Notes: generated by a model not told the origin, from the letters alone. DNA of 64,000 bases from Seminavis robusta (GCA_903772945.1 CAICTM010000473.1:1-64000), one strand, 5' to 3'. Shown: positions 11,749-22,935, numbered from the stretch's first letter. Made by a program: numbers and translations.

Positions 11749-13029
11749 TTCTACTTGACCTCCTTTCTATCTGGCTTTTGGCTGTTGTGTGTGTGTTGCC
11801 TCACAACTTTGATGATTGGGGTTTCCAGTTTCCAGTACCGCTATGCTTTGCTCTCGTTGCTTGATGAGTGGAGTGAAGAATGAAAGAGCACATGGGAGAA
11901 CAGTCGTGACACACAGTACTGTACCGTACGGTACTTCGATCTCGTTATTGACGATGGATGAGTTGCTGTGATGTTTGCGCGACGTGATCCGATGTGGGTG
12001 GTCAAAAAGAGCTTCAAAAAGTGGAAGGCAAAGGCTTACGAAAATTGCGTGTTAAATGAGCTTTAAGGCCCCAAGTGGGAATGGAGTCATGGTCACTTTA
12101 ATAAAAGGCTTCAGAAAATATTACTCAGTCGTTAAATCATTGTCTCAGTAGAAAAGGCTTTTGCATCTCTTCGTGGCCTATTAAAGATCTATCTATCTGT
12201 AGTATCCCTGCTAGTAAGGTTAGTGCTACATAATTGATAATTGTAGCACACAAAGTAAGTGTGGTGGGCTACCGGTACTCGTGGATCATATATTCAATAC
12301 TAGCTAGCTAGTAGCTACTAGCTAGCAATTAATAGTAGTATTTTCTGCTGGAGTGCCATCTACCAGTACTCGTACCACCAGGTTCCAGGTACCACAACTC
12401 ATACAGTAAAATCAATACTTAGGTACTAGCTATTAATAGTACTCCTAAGCCAATAATTTAATTCATCTGCGTTTCAAATACATACGGTACTGAGTACTCG
12501 TGCTCAGTACTGCACTAAGCACTAAGAAGTACTAACTACGCACTGCCCGAGCGTTCTGGGAGTGTGGTTGGAGACAAAGAGTGACTCAGTCCGCAACCTC
12601 TTTATGAAGATAAACGCTACTCAGTACGGTACCGGTTGTAACTATTTACTCCAGTAATGCGTTTGTTACTGTTGGCAGACGATAACAAAAGTACAGCTAT
12701 CAATTTAGCAATTTGAGATACCGAGTCAAAAAATCTTCTTTCAATGATTCACTCAGCCGCTCCTCCTTTATCTGAAGTTCGACATCTGAACCAAGATGTC
12801 AACCTAAAAACTTAATACTCTTGAAGGCACGACAATCGCTCCCACCCCTCTGACCTTGCTTCCATTGCATTGCATCTATGATAATCTGCTACGGTACCTG
12901 ATAGCTATGGTAGCTCTAGAGGCCAAATAGATGGAGAAACAACTGAAGGTTAAAGCAAGGAAAGCCCCGAAGGAATCTGTTTAAATTTAGTTGGAGACTC
13001 TGTTGGGTCATTATTGGGCTGTGTACTAC
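11749..13029. other. Intergenic, no gene seen
   Basis: The upstream region of the minus-strand SBP gene B. It is AT-rich with dense CTAG, TACCGGTA and AGTACT palindromes and short open frames only. I see no gene and no clear repeat family. Confidence 0.5.
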
Positions 13030-13039
13030 TGCGTACTAT

Positions 13040-13350
13040 CCTTCTAATTTTTCCGCCGAGGTACAGTATGAACCACAGAGGTGCAAAATTGTTGCTGCTG
13101 AGGCACCTGCAGCCCATAGAGGTGCAGCGTTTTTGCTGCCGGGGTGCGCTTCTGGCTAGTGGTGCAGAATCTTTACCACCGAGGTGCGGCCACAGATGTC
13201 GGCCACAGAGGTGCGGCCACAAGAGGTACACATTTTCGCCGCTGAGGTGCCGCCCCTCTACTAGAGGTGCGGACCATAGAGGTGCAAATCTTTTGCCGCC
13301 GAGGTGGGGCCATTGAGGTGCAAGAGGTGCAGAAATCTTCACCGCCGCGA
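13040..13350. repeat. Degenerate tandem array of a GAGGTGC-based unit
   Basis: Around fifteen copies of GAGGTGC (variants GAGGTAC, GGGGTGC, GAGGCAC) alternate with GCCACA and TTTTGCCGCC spacers, forming an imperfect higher-order unit of about 35-40 bp. Because it is in-frame for long stretches, open frames appear on both strands (for example 13014-13316 plus, 12950-13384 minus), but they have no protein-like character. I could not find terminal inverted repeats, unlike the foldback arrays elsewhere in the window. Confidence 0.6.
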
Positions 13351-13390
13351 GTTGCCCCCCTACCGGTACCGGTACCACCAACACAGATCA

Positions 13391-14503
13391 CATCAAAACT
13401 TAACCTAGTATCTTAAAGTCAGAGGTAAAATGCCATTTTGGTGATTGAATCGAATCATTCGCCCTTACTTGCGATCTGCAAAACAAGGAGGATAAGGATT
13501 TTAAAAGGATTAAGGATGCATGTGCTCCTACGCTGCCACTGATACCGTACGCTGTATTGGTACTAGTACGGGTACCGGCATCAAGCCACCAACCAGCTAG
13601 CGACTCTTTGGCTTAGGAAGCAAGGAGCTTGGTACCAGCACCAGCCAGCACCACAACTTTACCTGTTCCTCCTCCAAGGAGTAGATCTACTTCTATCATT
13701 TCCAAAGTCTTTGACTTTAGGGGATAGAATGATTCGATTCGATCCGTTGTTGGTGTAATTGTGTTCTAGTACTCCAGTAACCAGCTAAATGGGTCGAAGC
13801 GGAAAATGCAGCAGGGATTCCTCTACTACACTACATCCTACTAGAGGGAATGAAGCAGACTGTGCGGCGATGCATGGCTGCAATCTACCGGTACTAGTGA
13901 CACTAGGGTCTCGAAGACGTGCTGCTTGGCTGGCTAGCCACAGAAAAAAGAATGCAGGCCGACGTGACAATGGGAGACTGGAACGGGTTGGGTCTAGCTA
14001 GCCACACGCATGCTACATTCGTCGTATTCTTCGCAGTTGGTCAGTCCTCTTGGTAGAAAGTTCAAGATTCCGCTCCAGTTCCTTCAGATTTCAGAGTGAA
14101 GCTTATCAGTGCGGAACCCAACAACAACCCAACAACTCGCAGCAGGCTCCAAGTATTCATTTTGTAGCTAGCTAGGACAACATCGCGTATGCAGCGACCA
14201 ACGAACTTGGCGTCGCCGCTATTACCTACAATCAGTTTTTAAAATGGGGGTAGCTAATACGTAGTATATACAGTTGTTATCTATAACCAATAGTTGTGTA
14301 TCGAATGCTCAGTGATCCAAGGTCTTTTCCAAAAAGACATCAACAGTGGCAGCTCTACAATCTCTATTCGTCGTTATGAATTCCGTCTCTTTATCCGTCC
14401 TATGTACACCATGAGCGATCAATGAACAGCGGTGCCAAACCAGAGAAGACCCTGATAACTCTCGCCCCTTCACTCTACCCATCCGCGCTGTTTGGTGGTC
14501 ATC
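13391..14503. other. Intergenic, no gene seen
   Basis: Palindrome-rich (ACCGGTAC, CTAGCTAG) DNA with no convincing open frame or repeat. Confidence 0.45.
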
Positions 14504-14743
14504 TCATGAGTCTTCGTTATCTTCTGCTGTGGTTGTTGTGGAGCCCCTTCTGAGGGCATTCTTTACTAGAGTCTCTCGAATCTTCTTTCCTGAATCATCC
14601 ATATTGTCATGTCCGCTCTCGGATGCTGACAGAATTGCCTCTGCATCTTCCACCAACTTGATCTCGGCTGGGCTGAATCGTCTGCTACCCAGACGAGGGA
14701 TCTGCATGTTACCACGAATGATGCGCTTGTTTTCGCCTGCCAT
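14504..14743 (-). CDS. Small hypothetical protein (79 aa)
   Basis: A short frame that starts at an ATG in good context (ATCGACCATGGCAG) and encodes a charged, probably soluble peptide. It has a basic N-terminal part (KRIIRGNMQIPRLGSRRFSPAEIKLVEDAEAIL), a helical acidic middle and a basic/acidic end (KKIRETLVKNALRR, then TTTTAEDNEDS). No family is recognised. It could be the last exon of a longer gene whose upstream part lies at 14802-15047 on the same strand, but no clean donor/acceptor pair was found. Confidence 0.4.
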   Translation of the reverse strand: MAGENKRIIRGNMQIPRLGSRRFSPAEIKLVEDAEAILSASESGHDNMDDSGKKIRETLVKNALRRGSTTTTAEDNEDS

Positions 14744-14801
14744 GGTCGATTATCCTTCCTTGTGGTCTTGCTAGATTGGAAATTGGTCACTTGGTTGGCT
14801 G

Positions 14802-15047
14802 CTATGCGCGACACTGATTGCTTTGCTGCCGTCGTTGCTTTTGTGGGACCGACAACCAGGCTGCGCAAGGGTATCCTGGAAATAAACCAGGCACACTCGC
14901 GGCTGGAGGCATGGTTCTTTTCTCTTCTTCGTTGATGGAGCTAATCGTGATCGTAGAGCTGAATCTTGGCAGAAATTCTTTTTCATCAAAAACGATCTCT
15001 CGATCTCTTGATGTTTCGAACCAACGTTGATCCTGGATGACAGACAT
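14802..15047 (-). CDS. Possible small ORF upstream of the 79-aa gene
   Basis: A frame beginning MSVIQDQRWFETSRDREIVFDEKEF, with a protein-like N-terminal half but a C-terminus (PQKQRRQQSNQCRA) that looks like read-through. It may be an exon of the neighbouring small gene or a chance frame. No domain is seen. Confidence 0.22.
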   Translation of the reverse strand: MSVIQDQRWFETSRDREIVFDEKEFLPRFSSTITISSINEEEKRTMPPAASVPGLFPGYPCAAWLSVPQKQRRQQSNQCRA

Positions 15048-16836
15048 CGCAGAGAATCCGAGTCGAGTCGCTTGCACGAGCAATCAAGCAGAGATTGATC
15101 TTTCCAGAAGTGAGTACGTGTTTCGTTGTTTTCTAAAGATTGGCATGTAACAGAAGGCTAGCTAGCTGCAACGTTGCACGATACTGTCAGAAATCAGTAC
15201 CACTATCTTTGTCAATCTTGAAGTAGCTGAGAAGCAACTTGCAACTTGTGCACCGCATGTTTACGGCATGGACCCCGTTTAAACCATCGAGGGCCGAAGA
15301 GGTCATTAGACCTCCTCTTGTGACTAGTATGACCAGTCCTAGAGTAAAGTAGTAAAGATATGTATTTAACAGCAAGATTCGATTCCTTTTCAAGGGCAAT
15401 GGGAAGACATTACTCCAGAGTTCAACGGGAAGTGTGAGTGGCTCAGTCGTTCAAGTGAGAGACAAGATAAGACCTCGCAAGGCAGCAATAGCAATCTCAG
15501 TGAATTTGGACAGCTTGCAAGCACGCCGGTCACAACAAGAAGCCTTGATGACTGACGACAGAGTCTAGACGTTTAAGGGTTCGTACAAAGGCTGGGTTTT
15601 TGGTTGAACTGCGGAACTGCCCTCTCTTCCGCAAACGAAGGCTTCCTGGCAGCCCTGGAACATCCGCGTTTACTTACTCAGGAGGCAGAAGGGAGTTAAG
15701 CAGTGCTGATGAGGCCTTTTGTTCTGGTAAAATGAGACATCCAAGGTAGAGGTGCGTTCGAGGTATGGTGCCTTGGTACATTAAATTTTACGTGGGTACC
15801 ATTACTCCAGAGTATTAATAGTCTGCCAGTAAGTCCCAGCGTGTGCCAGATCAAGACAAAATAATGAGCACGAAGCACGATATTCGCGTTGTTGCCCGTG
15901 CTGTGTAGTTGAAAGAAAAGTCATGATACTTTCAAACCCATCGACCACGTCGACGAAAGATACGTTTCTGTAATACACGTTATAAAGTACAACGTTTCGA
16001 ATAATAATCTATTGAAGCAAGAATCTACAACCAACAAATAAAACAATAAACAATCACCAGTTTACTTCAAAACTATTGGTTGGGACTTTAAGCCGGGTCT
16101 GCATGAAGCTGTTTGAACTGGGAATGAATCTTTCGCTTCCCGATGACCCCTGTTGTCCAGAAATGCTTAAAACTATTTAGATAGCTGTTTCCAATGCCAC
16201 TTTTGTATTTAAAGTCCAGACTTGTCCACATGCGACAGTCTCTTTTTCTGATTAAAGTCTCTTCTCTTTCTGGTCACAATGTCTCGAGCTTCCATTCATG
16301 TTCCTTCTGTAAGAGCACTCTTAACTGAAACCTTCCTGTGTTGTGAATGGTGAATCTTTTCCTTTATATCTTTCGATCCCAGGTCATTGCACCGAGTACA
16401 GTTGATCCTATTCAAAAGAACCCTGGCAGCATGTTCGTGTCGCTTGCACTGCTCGGTCGAAAAAGATAAAAAGATAGAGTTTCTGGCAACTCGAATCTAC
16501 TCCGAGTACAAGGTTACCTTGGTTTTTGTGTAGGATGGATCTTTCAGATACTGGTACCTTGGAACCCTACGAACGCTAGCTGTACCTCCGTACCGCGCTG
16601 CTGGCAGAAATCAGGGATGTCTATTGCCCAGCTGTGCGGCGTCGAGCACCACCCCATGACACCGATGATAGCCAATCCAAAATCGTGTCTTTCTCATTCG
16701 CTTTCGCCTTTTGCAGATCTCATTACATGTATTTTTTCCTCCTCACAACTCACAAAACCAAATAAGGAAACCAAAGATCGCCCTCAACCTGCTTCCGCAT
16801 CCAAAAATCCAACAAAACCAAAACCAACACTTCACC
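15048..16836. other. Intergenic and 5' leader of the HMG-box gene
   Basis: No gene is supported. The last about 100 bases before 16837 are A/C-rich (AACCAAAACCAACACTTCACC), as expected of a 5' untranslated leader. The open frame beginning at 16711 is in frame with the HMG gene, but its extra N-terminus reads as translated leader. Confidence 0.45.
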
Positions 16837-17754
16837 ATGCAGACCCTTCAATCCTTTGCCCCACCCCTGCAAGCTGTCTCTTCTTCCAGCGTGCCCTCTG
16901 TCATGAAAGCCTTGCCTACCACCAAGACTACCAGCAGCAGCAAGAGCAGCAAGAAGGAACCTTCTGACAAGCCCAAGAGACCTCTATCTGCCTACAACCT
17001 GTTCTTCCAGCACGAACGTGCTCAGATCCTCAAGTCCACGCCCTCCAAGTACGATGGCAAAAAGCCTCGTAGATCTCACGGCAAGATTGGCTTTGGTGCC
17101 CTTGCCCGAAATGTGGCTGCCAAGTGGAACAACATTGCCCCCGAGGATCGAAAGCGCTTTGATGAACTCGCTGCGGCGGACAAGAAGCGCTATCAAAAGG
17201 AAATGGAAGTCTGGAAGGCTGCTCAGACTGCCATTAAAAAGACTACACCAAATCCTGTCACTCTGGGTAGCATGACCATGGTCTCACCCTCTTCTGCTGC
17301 ATCATCATTCAATGCTCAGTCCATTGTCAAGTGCAATCTCATGGCCGCTCATCAAGCATCGCATGACTCGGGTCGAATGGTATTCCAGAGAATCTCGTCG
17401 TCGTCTCCTGCTGCTTCCATCAACCGACATGTTCCCTCTGCCAGGTTTCTCTTTCAAAACTTGCCCAGCTCCAATTTCGGCAGCTGCAACAGCTTGACGC
17501 CGACGATGCGGGCAGGCAATGTGGTCGGACAAGCTTTGGCACTGTTGAGCGATGAGGGCGGCAACACAACTACCATGCAATTCCAGCCGTCATTCGACGA
17601 ACCCAGTCTGCAGCGAGTGGATTCCGAGGAATCCAGCCTCGCTTCCAGTGTCAGCTCGTGCTCTCGCAGAGACAGTACACCACCTCACATCTCGGAACTT
17701 GCCGCCAAATTGGACGACGACTGCCTCGGTCTGATGCAGGGACTCCTCTTTTAA
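16837..17754 (+). CDS. HMG-box DNA-binding protein (305 aa)
   Basis: A single-exon gene. Residues 45-128 form an HMG box: KPKRPLSAYNLFFQHERAQIL, a diatom-style insertion (KSTPSKYDGKKPRRSHGKIGF), then ALARNVAAKWNNIAPEDRKRFDELAAADKKRYQKEMEVW. HMG boxes of this type bend DNA without strict sequence preference, acting as chromatin proteins or transcription factors in the nucleus. The N-terminal 44 residues are Ser/Lys-rich. The C-terminal 170 residues are low-complexity and Ser-rich, with no second box. I chose the ATG at 16837 because the upstream in-frame extension is A/C-rich leader-like sequence. The family call is firm; the exact target genes are unknown. Confidence 0.9.
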   Translation: MQTLQSFAPPLQAVSSSSVPSVMKALPTTKTTSSSKSSKKEPSDKPKRPLSAYNLFFQHERAQILKSTPSKYDGKKPRRSHGKIGFGALARNVAAKWNNIAPEDRKRFDELAAADKKRYQKEMEVWKAAQTAIKKTTPNPVTLGSMTMVSPSSAASSFNAQSIVKCNLMAAHQASHDSGRMVFQRISSSSPAASINRHVPSARFLFQNLPSSNFGSCNSLTPTMRAGNVVGQALALLSDEGGNTTTMQFQPSFDEPSLQRVDSEESSLASSVSSCSRRDSTPPHISELAAKLDDDCLGLMQGLLF

Positions 17755-18699
17755 AGACTTACTTCCAGGAGACTTGTTTGTGTGTTTGACGGGGGATGTG
17801 CATCACACACGAGAAATGATGACGACGACGACGACGAGAGAAACGAAACGTTTTGGATGGATTGTGTTTACTATTACTACTTCTACTTCCTATTACTACT
17901 TCCTGCTTCTAGAGCAAAGGCTACGGCCTGTATAAAACGATAAAAGACATGTGCAGCTACTTCTACTCCTTATTACTATTGAAATAGTTCTAGCAAAGGC
18001 TACGGCCTGTATAAAACGATAACCGACATTGTTTACAGCTGCAGAAACCACCACCAAGCAATCGTCTCCCTATTCGATATCTGGCTAGCAACCTGCTACC
18101 TTTAAAAGAGCTAGCTAGCTGCTCGCCAGTATCAGCATTCTCTCAATTATTGTCGGTACTAGTACAGCTATTGGTCCTGGGGTATCCTCATGTGCGCCCC
18201 GATTGTTCTTCCTTGTTGAGGGTATCTGTTCTAGTCAAGTCCGCGAGTGTCCAAAATCGCTGACGTTGACTCCCGCGGTCACACGGTTGGATGGGGTTTT
18301 GCCACACGCGTCCAATGGGAGAAGACGCATCTGACACCTTCAAGCTGTGATCACAAACGTGTCTCTGGCAAAGCAGAAAAGTGAACATAGCTAGCTGGCT
18401 ACCGGTAGTAGCCTTCAGTAGAGCACAACCGAGCCCGCCAGTGATACCGTAGTCTAGTAGCCAGCTTGAGCAAGTGGCCCAGGGAAGCTATCCAAAGTTT
18501 TGGCAACCAAGCAGCTTGGCGGCTGGGTAGACATCCAAATTTAGTAACCGGTACCAGATAGTTGTAGCACCAGTCTAGCCCACTTTCGAAAAAGCTTCTG
18601 ACATGGGCTCTAGCTAGCCAGCCAGCAGCCAGCTAGCTAAGACTTGCTAGCAAGCTGTAGTACGGTAGGTTTTAAAATGCGACAAGTAGATGGGATGTC
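17755..18699. other. Intergenic with a 31-bp direct repeat
   Basis: The space contains identical 31-bp copies at 17913-17943 and 17992-18022 (period 79), each ending in a TATAAAA-containing stretch, within a TATTACTACTTC-rich region after the HMG gene. I see no gene. Confidence 0.55.
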
Positions 18700-20844
18700 T
18701 TAGCTGCTGTCATCGTCGTCGTCCATGTCCTTTTCTACTTCACCCCAATCATTGCTCCACCATGTGCTATCACTGACAACGGATAGGCCGTCCGAGTTAC
18801 CTCCGCGAAGATTGGTCGGCATCTGAATGACAGGGATGGGCGCGACGGCTCCCACATTTACCAAAAAGTCCTTGTGAGCCTCTTCCACCGGACCATCGTG
18901 CTTGAAATCCTGCATCAATTGCATAGTTAGCAAAAATTGCTTGGTAGCTCGACATCGTTCAAAGTCACATTCGTCGCCATCGCCGCACACTACGATATGG
19001 GCCAAAATGCGCTTATAGTCGGAACACGTGGGATCGTAGAAACAAGATCCTTTGGCACAATCGCAGTTGGCGGCATGCTGGAGAATCATCATGCGAAAGA
19101 CGTGTTCCGGGGCCTTTGGATTCCAGAGGACACCAGCACTGTCGTCCTCGTCCTCAACTGATTTTGTCGGCGAAATTTTTGATTCTGGTTTGGCGTCGCT
19201 CTTTTCGACAGGTTGCCCCTCCGAGGAACTAGTCGACGCGGATGTTTCATCTTCGTCGAGCAACTTGACAGTGGTCGTAACCTTTTTCACTTTTTCTTTT
19301 TCTTCCGTGGTGGGCGTAAACACAATTTCTTTCTGAGGGGAACTTGAATTTTCGTTTTCCATAGGATTGAAGACAACCTCCCGTTGCACCTTTTCTTTTC
19401 GTGCTGGTGGCGGTGTGTAGACCATTTCAGACGAAGGCGTCCAGGAGGTTCTCTTCTTGTTTGTGGTTGCTGCCTTGGGCTTGGCTTGTGGCGGAGGCGT
19501 GGCAAACATGCTGCTCCGTCGTGGGCTTGGCACTGCGTCACTCTGTTCTTCCGGTGGTGCGCTCTTTGGTTTCTGTTGCGCTGTGTCCTTTTGCGCCGCC
19601 TTTGCTTTCGGCTTATTGTTGGTCTCTGGTGGCGGCAATTTCTTCCTCGTTTTGTCTTTGGCCTTTGCTTTTGATTTATTGCCGGCATTTGGGTTTTGGG
19701 ACGCTTTCTTCTGCTCTTTGTCCTCCTTTTGCTTTGCTTTTGACTTGATATTGTTGGATCCTGCATTTGATGCCGTCGGTGACGTTTTGGCCTGCGACTC
19801 CAAGGTTTTCTTCATCTCTTCATCAAACTCGTCGGTAATGTTTCGACGCGGTGGTGGTGGCTTCAAAAAGTGCAAAAGGGGTCGTTTCGTCTGTGATTTA
19901 TTTGTGGTTGAAGCATTGGGGGAACTATCATCTTCATCGGCAGCAGCAGTGACGGCAGCGGCTTCTGCTGGAATTTCGTCCTCTGTCTCTTCGTCTTCTT
20001 CCTCTTCCTTGTGTCTGTGAGATTCCGGTGGTTTCAAGAGAGGAAATTTGGTGTGCGTTTTCACTTGTTTCTGAATGGGTTCCGTAATTCTTTGAGTGAC
20101 AGCTGTGACAGCAGACAGCAGGGATCGTTCTGCTTGTGGCGTTGGTTCTTCAGCCTGTTGTACCAGTACTTCTTCTTTGTTGGTAGCTGGTTCCGTTGCA
20201 GCTGGCACTGGTTCTGGTTGAGTTTCCTTTTTAGTTTTGGTGGATCCCTTGGCTGATTGTGTTGGCTTTGTAGGCCCCTTTTCCGTCTTTTTGTCTTGCT
20301 CTTTCTTTGTTGGTGTTTTCTTTGCAGTCGTTATTTCAGGCATACTGGCACGCCTTGATGATTTGGCTTGTTTTCTGCTGGTCTTTTGGACAGTAGAGGA
20401 ATCTTCAAGGCTGGCTTCATCAATTGTCTGCATCAAAATTGGTCCTGATGATTTTCGTCTCAACTGCACAGGTGCCATTTTCTTTTGCACTTGTGGTGAC
20501 AGAGATCCTTCAAATCCCATGGCTTCTTTGGATAACCTCTTGTTCATATCTTCCACAACATCATCGAGCACATCAGTGGGAATCACCAACGTGACGGCCT
20601 TTTGTGCCGCCACTTTGGATTTCAGTTTTAAACTTCGAAAGGAAGGAGAGTTTCGCGGAGGATCCAAAACTTCAATTCGATCAATGGCAATCCATCGCCA
20701 CGAACGAGCCACTGGTTTGATGTTGGCTGCCTTTTCGGACGGGCTTAACTTGGGACGAAAAATCACCTTTTCGGCATTGATGAGCAAGGTACCCACTTTG
20801 TTTTGGAATTGAATACCCACAAACTTGCTCGAGTTCAGGGTCAT
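18700..20844 (-). CDS. PH-like domain protein with C-terminal TAZ-like zinc finger (714 aa)
   Basis: A single-exon frame. Residues 1-105 form a compact beta-rich domain (FVGIQFQNKVGTLLINAEKVIF, SWRWIAIDRIEV, VTLVIPTDVLDDVVEDMNKRL). It resembles GRAM/PH folds such as the TFIIH p62 N-terminal domain and is shared with two other genes in this window. Residues 110-570 are disordered and rich in Lys, Pro, Thr and Ser, with KRPLLHFLKPPPPRRN. Residues 583-643 look like a TAZ zinc finger: two HxxxC clusters (HAANC, HIVVC) each followed by spaced Cys (CDCAKGSCFYDPTC; CGDGDECDFERC) and RATKQFLL. The third cluster of a canonical TAZ domain seems incomplete. The tail is acidic (DMDDDDDSS). A transcription-coupled or chromatin role is possible but inferred. 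Confidence 0.75.
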   Translation of the reverse strand: MTLNSSKFVGIQFQNKVGTLLINAEKVIFRPKLSPSEKAANIKPVARSWRWIAIDRIEVLDPPRNSPSFRSLKLKSKVAAQKAVTLVIPTDVLDDVVEDMNKRLSKEAMGFEGSLSPQVQKKMAPVQLRRKSSGPILMQTIDEASLEDSSTVQKTSRKQAKSSRRASMPEITTAKKTPTKKEQDKKTEKGPTKPTQSAKGSTKTKKETQPEPVPAATEPATNKEEVLVQQAEEPTPQAERSLLSAVTAVTQRITEPIQKQVKTHTKFPLLKPPESHRHKEEEEDEETEDEIPAEAAAVTAAADEDDSSPNASTTNKSQTKRPLLHFLKPPPPRRNITDEFDEEMKKTLESQAKTSPTASNAGSNNIKSKAKQKEDKEQKKASQNPNAGNKSKAKAKDKTRKKLPPPETNNKPKAKAAQKDTAQQKPKSAPPEEQSDAVPSPRRSSMFATPPPQAKPKAATTNKKRTSWTPSSEMVYTPPPARKEKVQREVVFNPMENENSSSPQKEIVFTPTTEEKEKVKKVTTTVKLLDEDETSASTSSSEGQPVEKSDAKPESKISPTKSVEDEDDSAGVLWNPKAPEHVFRMMILQHAANCDCAKGSCFYDPTCSDYKRILAHIVVCGDGDECDFERCRATKQFLLTMQLMQDFKHDGPVEEAHKDFLVNVGAVAPIPVIQMPTNLRGGNSDGLSVVSDSTWWSNDWGEVEKDMDDDDDSS

Positions 20845-22084
20845 CTTGATATCTATTGAGAGCGGTTGCTGCCTAGCTAGCTACTTTGTTGTTGTTTGTT
20901 GAGTTGTCACGGAAGTGCTATTGATTTTTGTTGTCTGTTTCATTTTCCAAAGAAACAAGAGACGGCTGCCAAGATCTCGGCAAGAGCTTCGAACGATTAG
21001 GCTCCTGCACAACCGTGACTGGATCACTGCGCCAACAAGAACTGTCAAGCAAGCCTTTAAATCTTTGACTGCTGGATGAACAGGAAGCACAAAGCCGGAA
21101 ACGCGCTCATGGACTGGTATTGAGGTACGTATCACAGGGTTACTGTAGAGTTCAGTAGATTGATTACTGAGGCCCGGAAGGAAGCCTTGTGCTGGTACAT
21201 GTACATTGTACAGTACTACTTGAGTAGCTCTGAGAAGGTTGCGGGGATGGTTTTTGTATGCATCCCAGTAGCGCAGGAACTCACGAGTGTGGCGGCTGTA
21301 TGGCAGATAGCAACATGCGTCAGCCTCAAACAACTTAACTTCCGGTATTGGCAGCGGCCTAGCTAGTGCTTGCTTTGAATAAACTGCGTGCTTGTTCTGA
21401 GTCACTGATGGCGGGCAACCAAGCAGCTGGGGAGAGGAAGAGACTCGATGATGAGCCAAAGCCGACGGTACTACTACTAGCTAGTACCAAGTCAGCTAAC
21501 TGATGCAAAAATCGATTGCGGCAGACACGCAAACAAGAAGGGAGCTAAGGATCATTTACACTGTATCAAAGCATTGAGCTGGAGAAGCCAGCCCTACCGG
21601 TAAGCAATGAGATGGAGAAGCCAGCCAAGCCAGCCAATTATGAATGGGTGCTTGGCATCCTTCCAAAGTGAAGCAGAACAGCCATCTACAGGTACCGGTA
21701 CATGTAGTACCGGTACTGGGCCGTGCCGCCAGGAATTGACCAAGGTATACTGTGCAAGTCATGATCTTGAAATCTCTCCTCGGTGGATGATAACAAAAGA
21801 TACTGTGCAAATTATAATTTTGAAGCTTGTCAGTGGATGATACTGAAGTGAAGTTGGTTTTGCTGTTGTTTCTTGGTGCTGTTGTGGCGGCTTCATGCAT
21901 TGGTGATGAAAGGTGAAAGCAGCTCGGCTTTACCTACCGGTACTATTGGTGGCAGAGCGATACGTGGTGCTGGATTTACCTACCGGTACTATTGGTGGCA
22001 GAGCGATACGTGGTTCTGGCTGCTTGCTTGCCCTGCAGCCCGTGGCTTTTTGATCCCCCTTACCGCCGACGACAACCGCCACCT
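20845..22084. other. Intergenic with a 46-bp tandem duplication
   Basis: I see no supported gene. Two adjacent near-identical 46-bp copies occur at 21929-21974 and 21975-22020, each holding TACCTACCGGTACTATTGG and GCAGAGCGATACGTGGT. The 192-aa minus frame at 20881-21459 has no recognisable domain and is not annotated. Confidence 0.5.
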
Positions 22085-22483
22085 CTGGACCGTCCGACGG
22101 TTTTCACTCAGGATTTAAAAAGCTTCCATGACTGACAAAAAATTGACCAGCACAATTAAGGGATTGTTTCTTAAGGGATTGTTTAAGGGAGAGTCAAAGA
22201 TTTAAGGGATTGTTGTTAAGGGATTGTTTATTTAAGGGATTGTTTAGGGGATAGTTGAAGAAATAGGGGATAGTTGTATTGTATTTCCATTTGGCGTTAA
22301 GGGATTGTTTAGGGGATAGTCCAAGATTTAAGGGATTGTTTTAAGGGATTGTTTCTTTAAGGGATTGTTTAAGGGATAGTTGATGAGTTAAGGGATTGTT
22401 TAAGGGATTGTTTTAAACGGTCAGTCAGTCGTGGCAATTTCAAGATTTTTTAAATCCTGTGTGAAAACCGTCGGACGGTCCAG
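22085..22483. mobile_element. Foldback element F2 with an AAGGGATTGTT array
   Basis: 37-bp terminal inverted repeats (22085-22121 and 22447-22483) begin CTGGACCGTCCGACGGTTTT and differ at one position. Between them lie eleven copies of TTAAGGGATTGTTT, all in the same orientation, mixed with the variant AGGGGATAGTT. A GACTGAC match continues inside the inverted repeats. There is no coding capacity. It has the same architecture as F1 and F3, but unrelated terminal and internal sequences. Confidence 0.7.
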
Positions 22484-22935
22484 CATAAAGCGCTGTCAAA
22501 CTAGCTGGCTACTAGAGTCCTAGACTCCAAACCTGAAGGTAAGAAACTCCAAACAAGAAAGCGAGTACTCAAATTTTAGAAAAAGATAAGAATCTTTTTA
22601 TACTGAAATATCACAGACTTGTAAGAAAGCTTCCCAGTATTGATACCTCAAAAGCACAAGAAATATTATTAGTCTGACACCATGAAAATGCTCCTAACTT
22701 GTGCCAAAACCTGCAAAATTTTCTGCCTGGCGGTGATCCCCACTTTTACTTGATCCAAACCAATTAAGAGTCCTGAGCAAGTTGGACCCCAAGGCCCAGG
22801 TGCACTGGGTGTATCCAAACACTAACCTGTTTGATCTAGCTAGAGGCTTAGTAAGAAAGTCTTCTACTAGTATACTGAAATTGGCTTGTTTTATTAAAAT
22901 ATAAAAATGAGTAGCAAAATAGAGCAGTTGGCTAA

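Noticed and set aside
12950-13384. 144-aa and 100-aa frames in the GAGGTGC array
   Set aside because: Open only because the tandem unit lacks stops in these frames.
19287-20020. Several open frames of 96-187 aa overlapping the 714-aa PH-like gene on both strands
   Set aside because: They are shadows of the low-complexity Lys/Pro/Ser-rich coding region and have no domain.
20881-21459. 192-aa minus frame after the PH-like gene
   Set aside because: No domain or family resemblance, and composition like intergenic DNA; length alone is not enough.
22150-22430. Regularly repeated AAGGGATTGTT blocks resembling a CRISPR array
   Set aside because: Repeats are too short and spacing irregular, there are no cas genes, the genome is eukaryotic, and the block lies inside inverted repeats.
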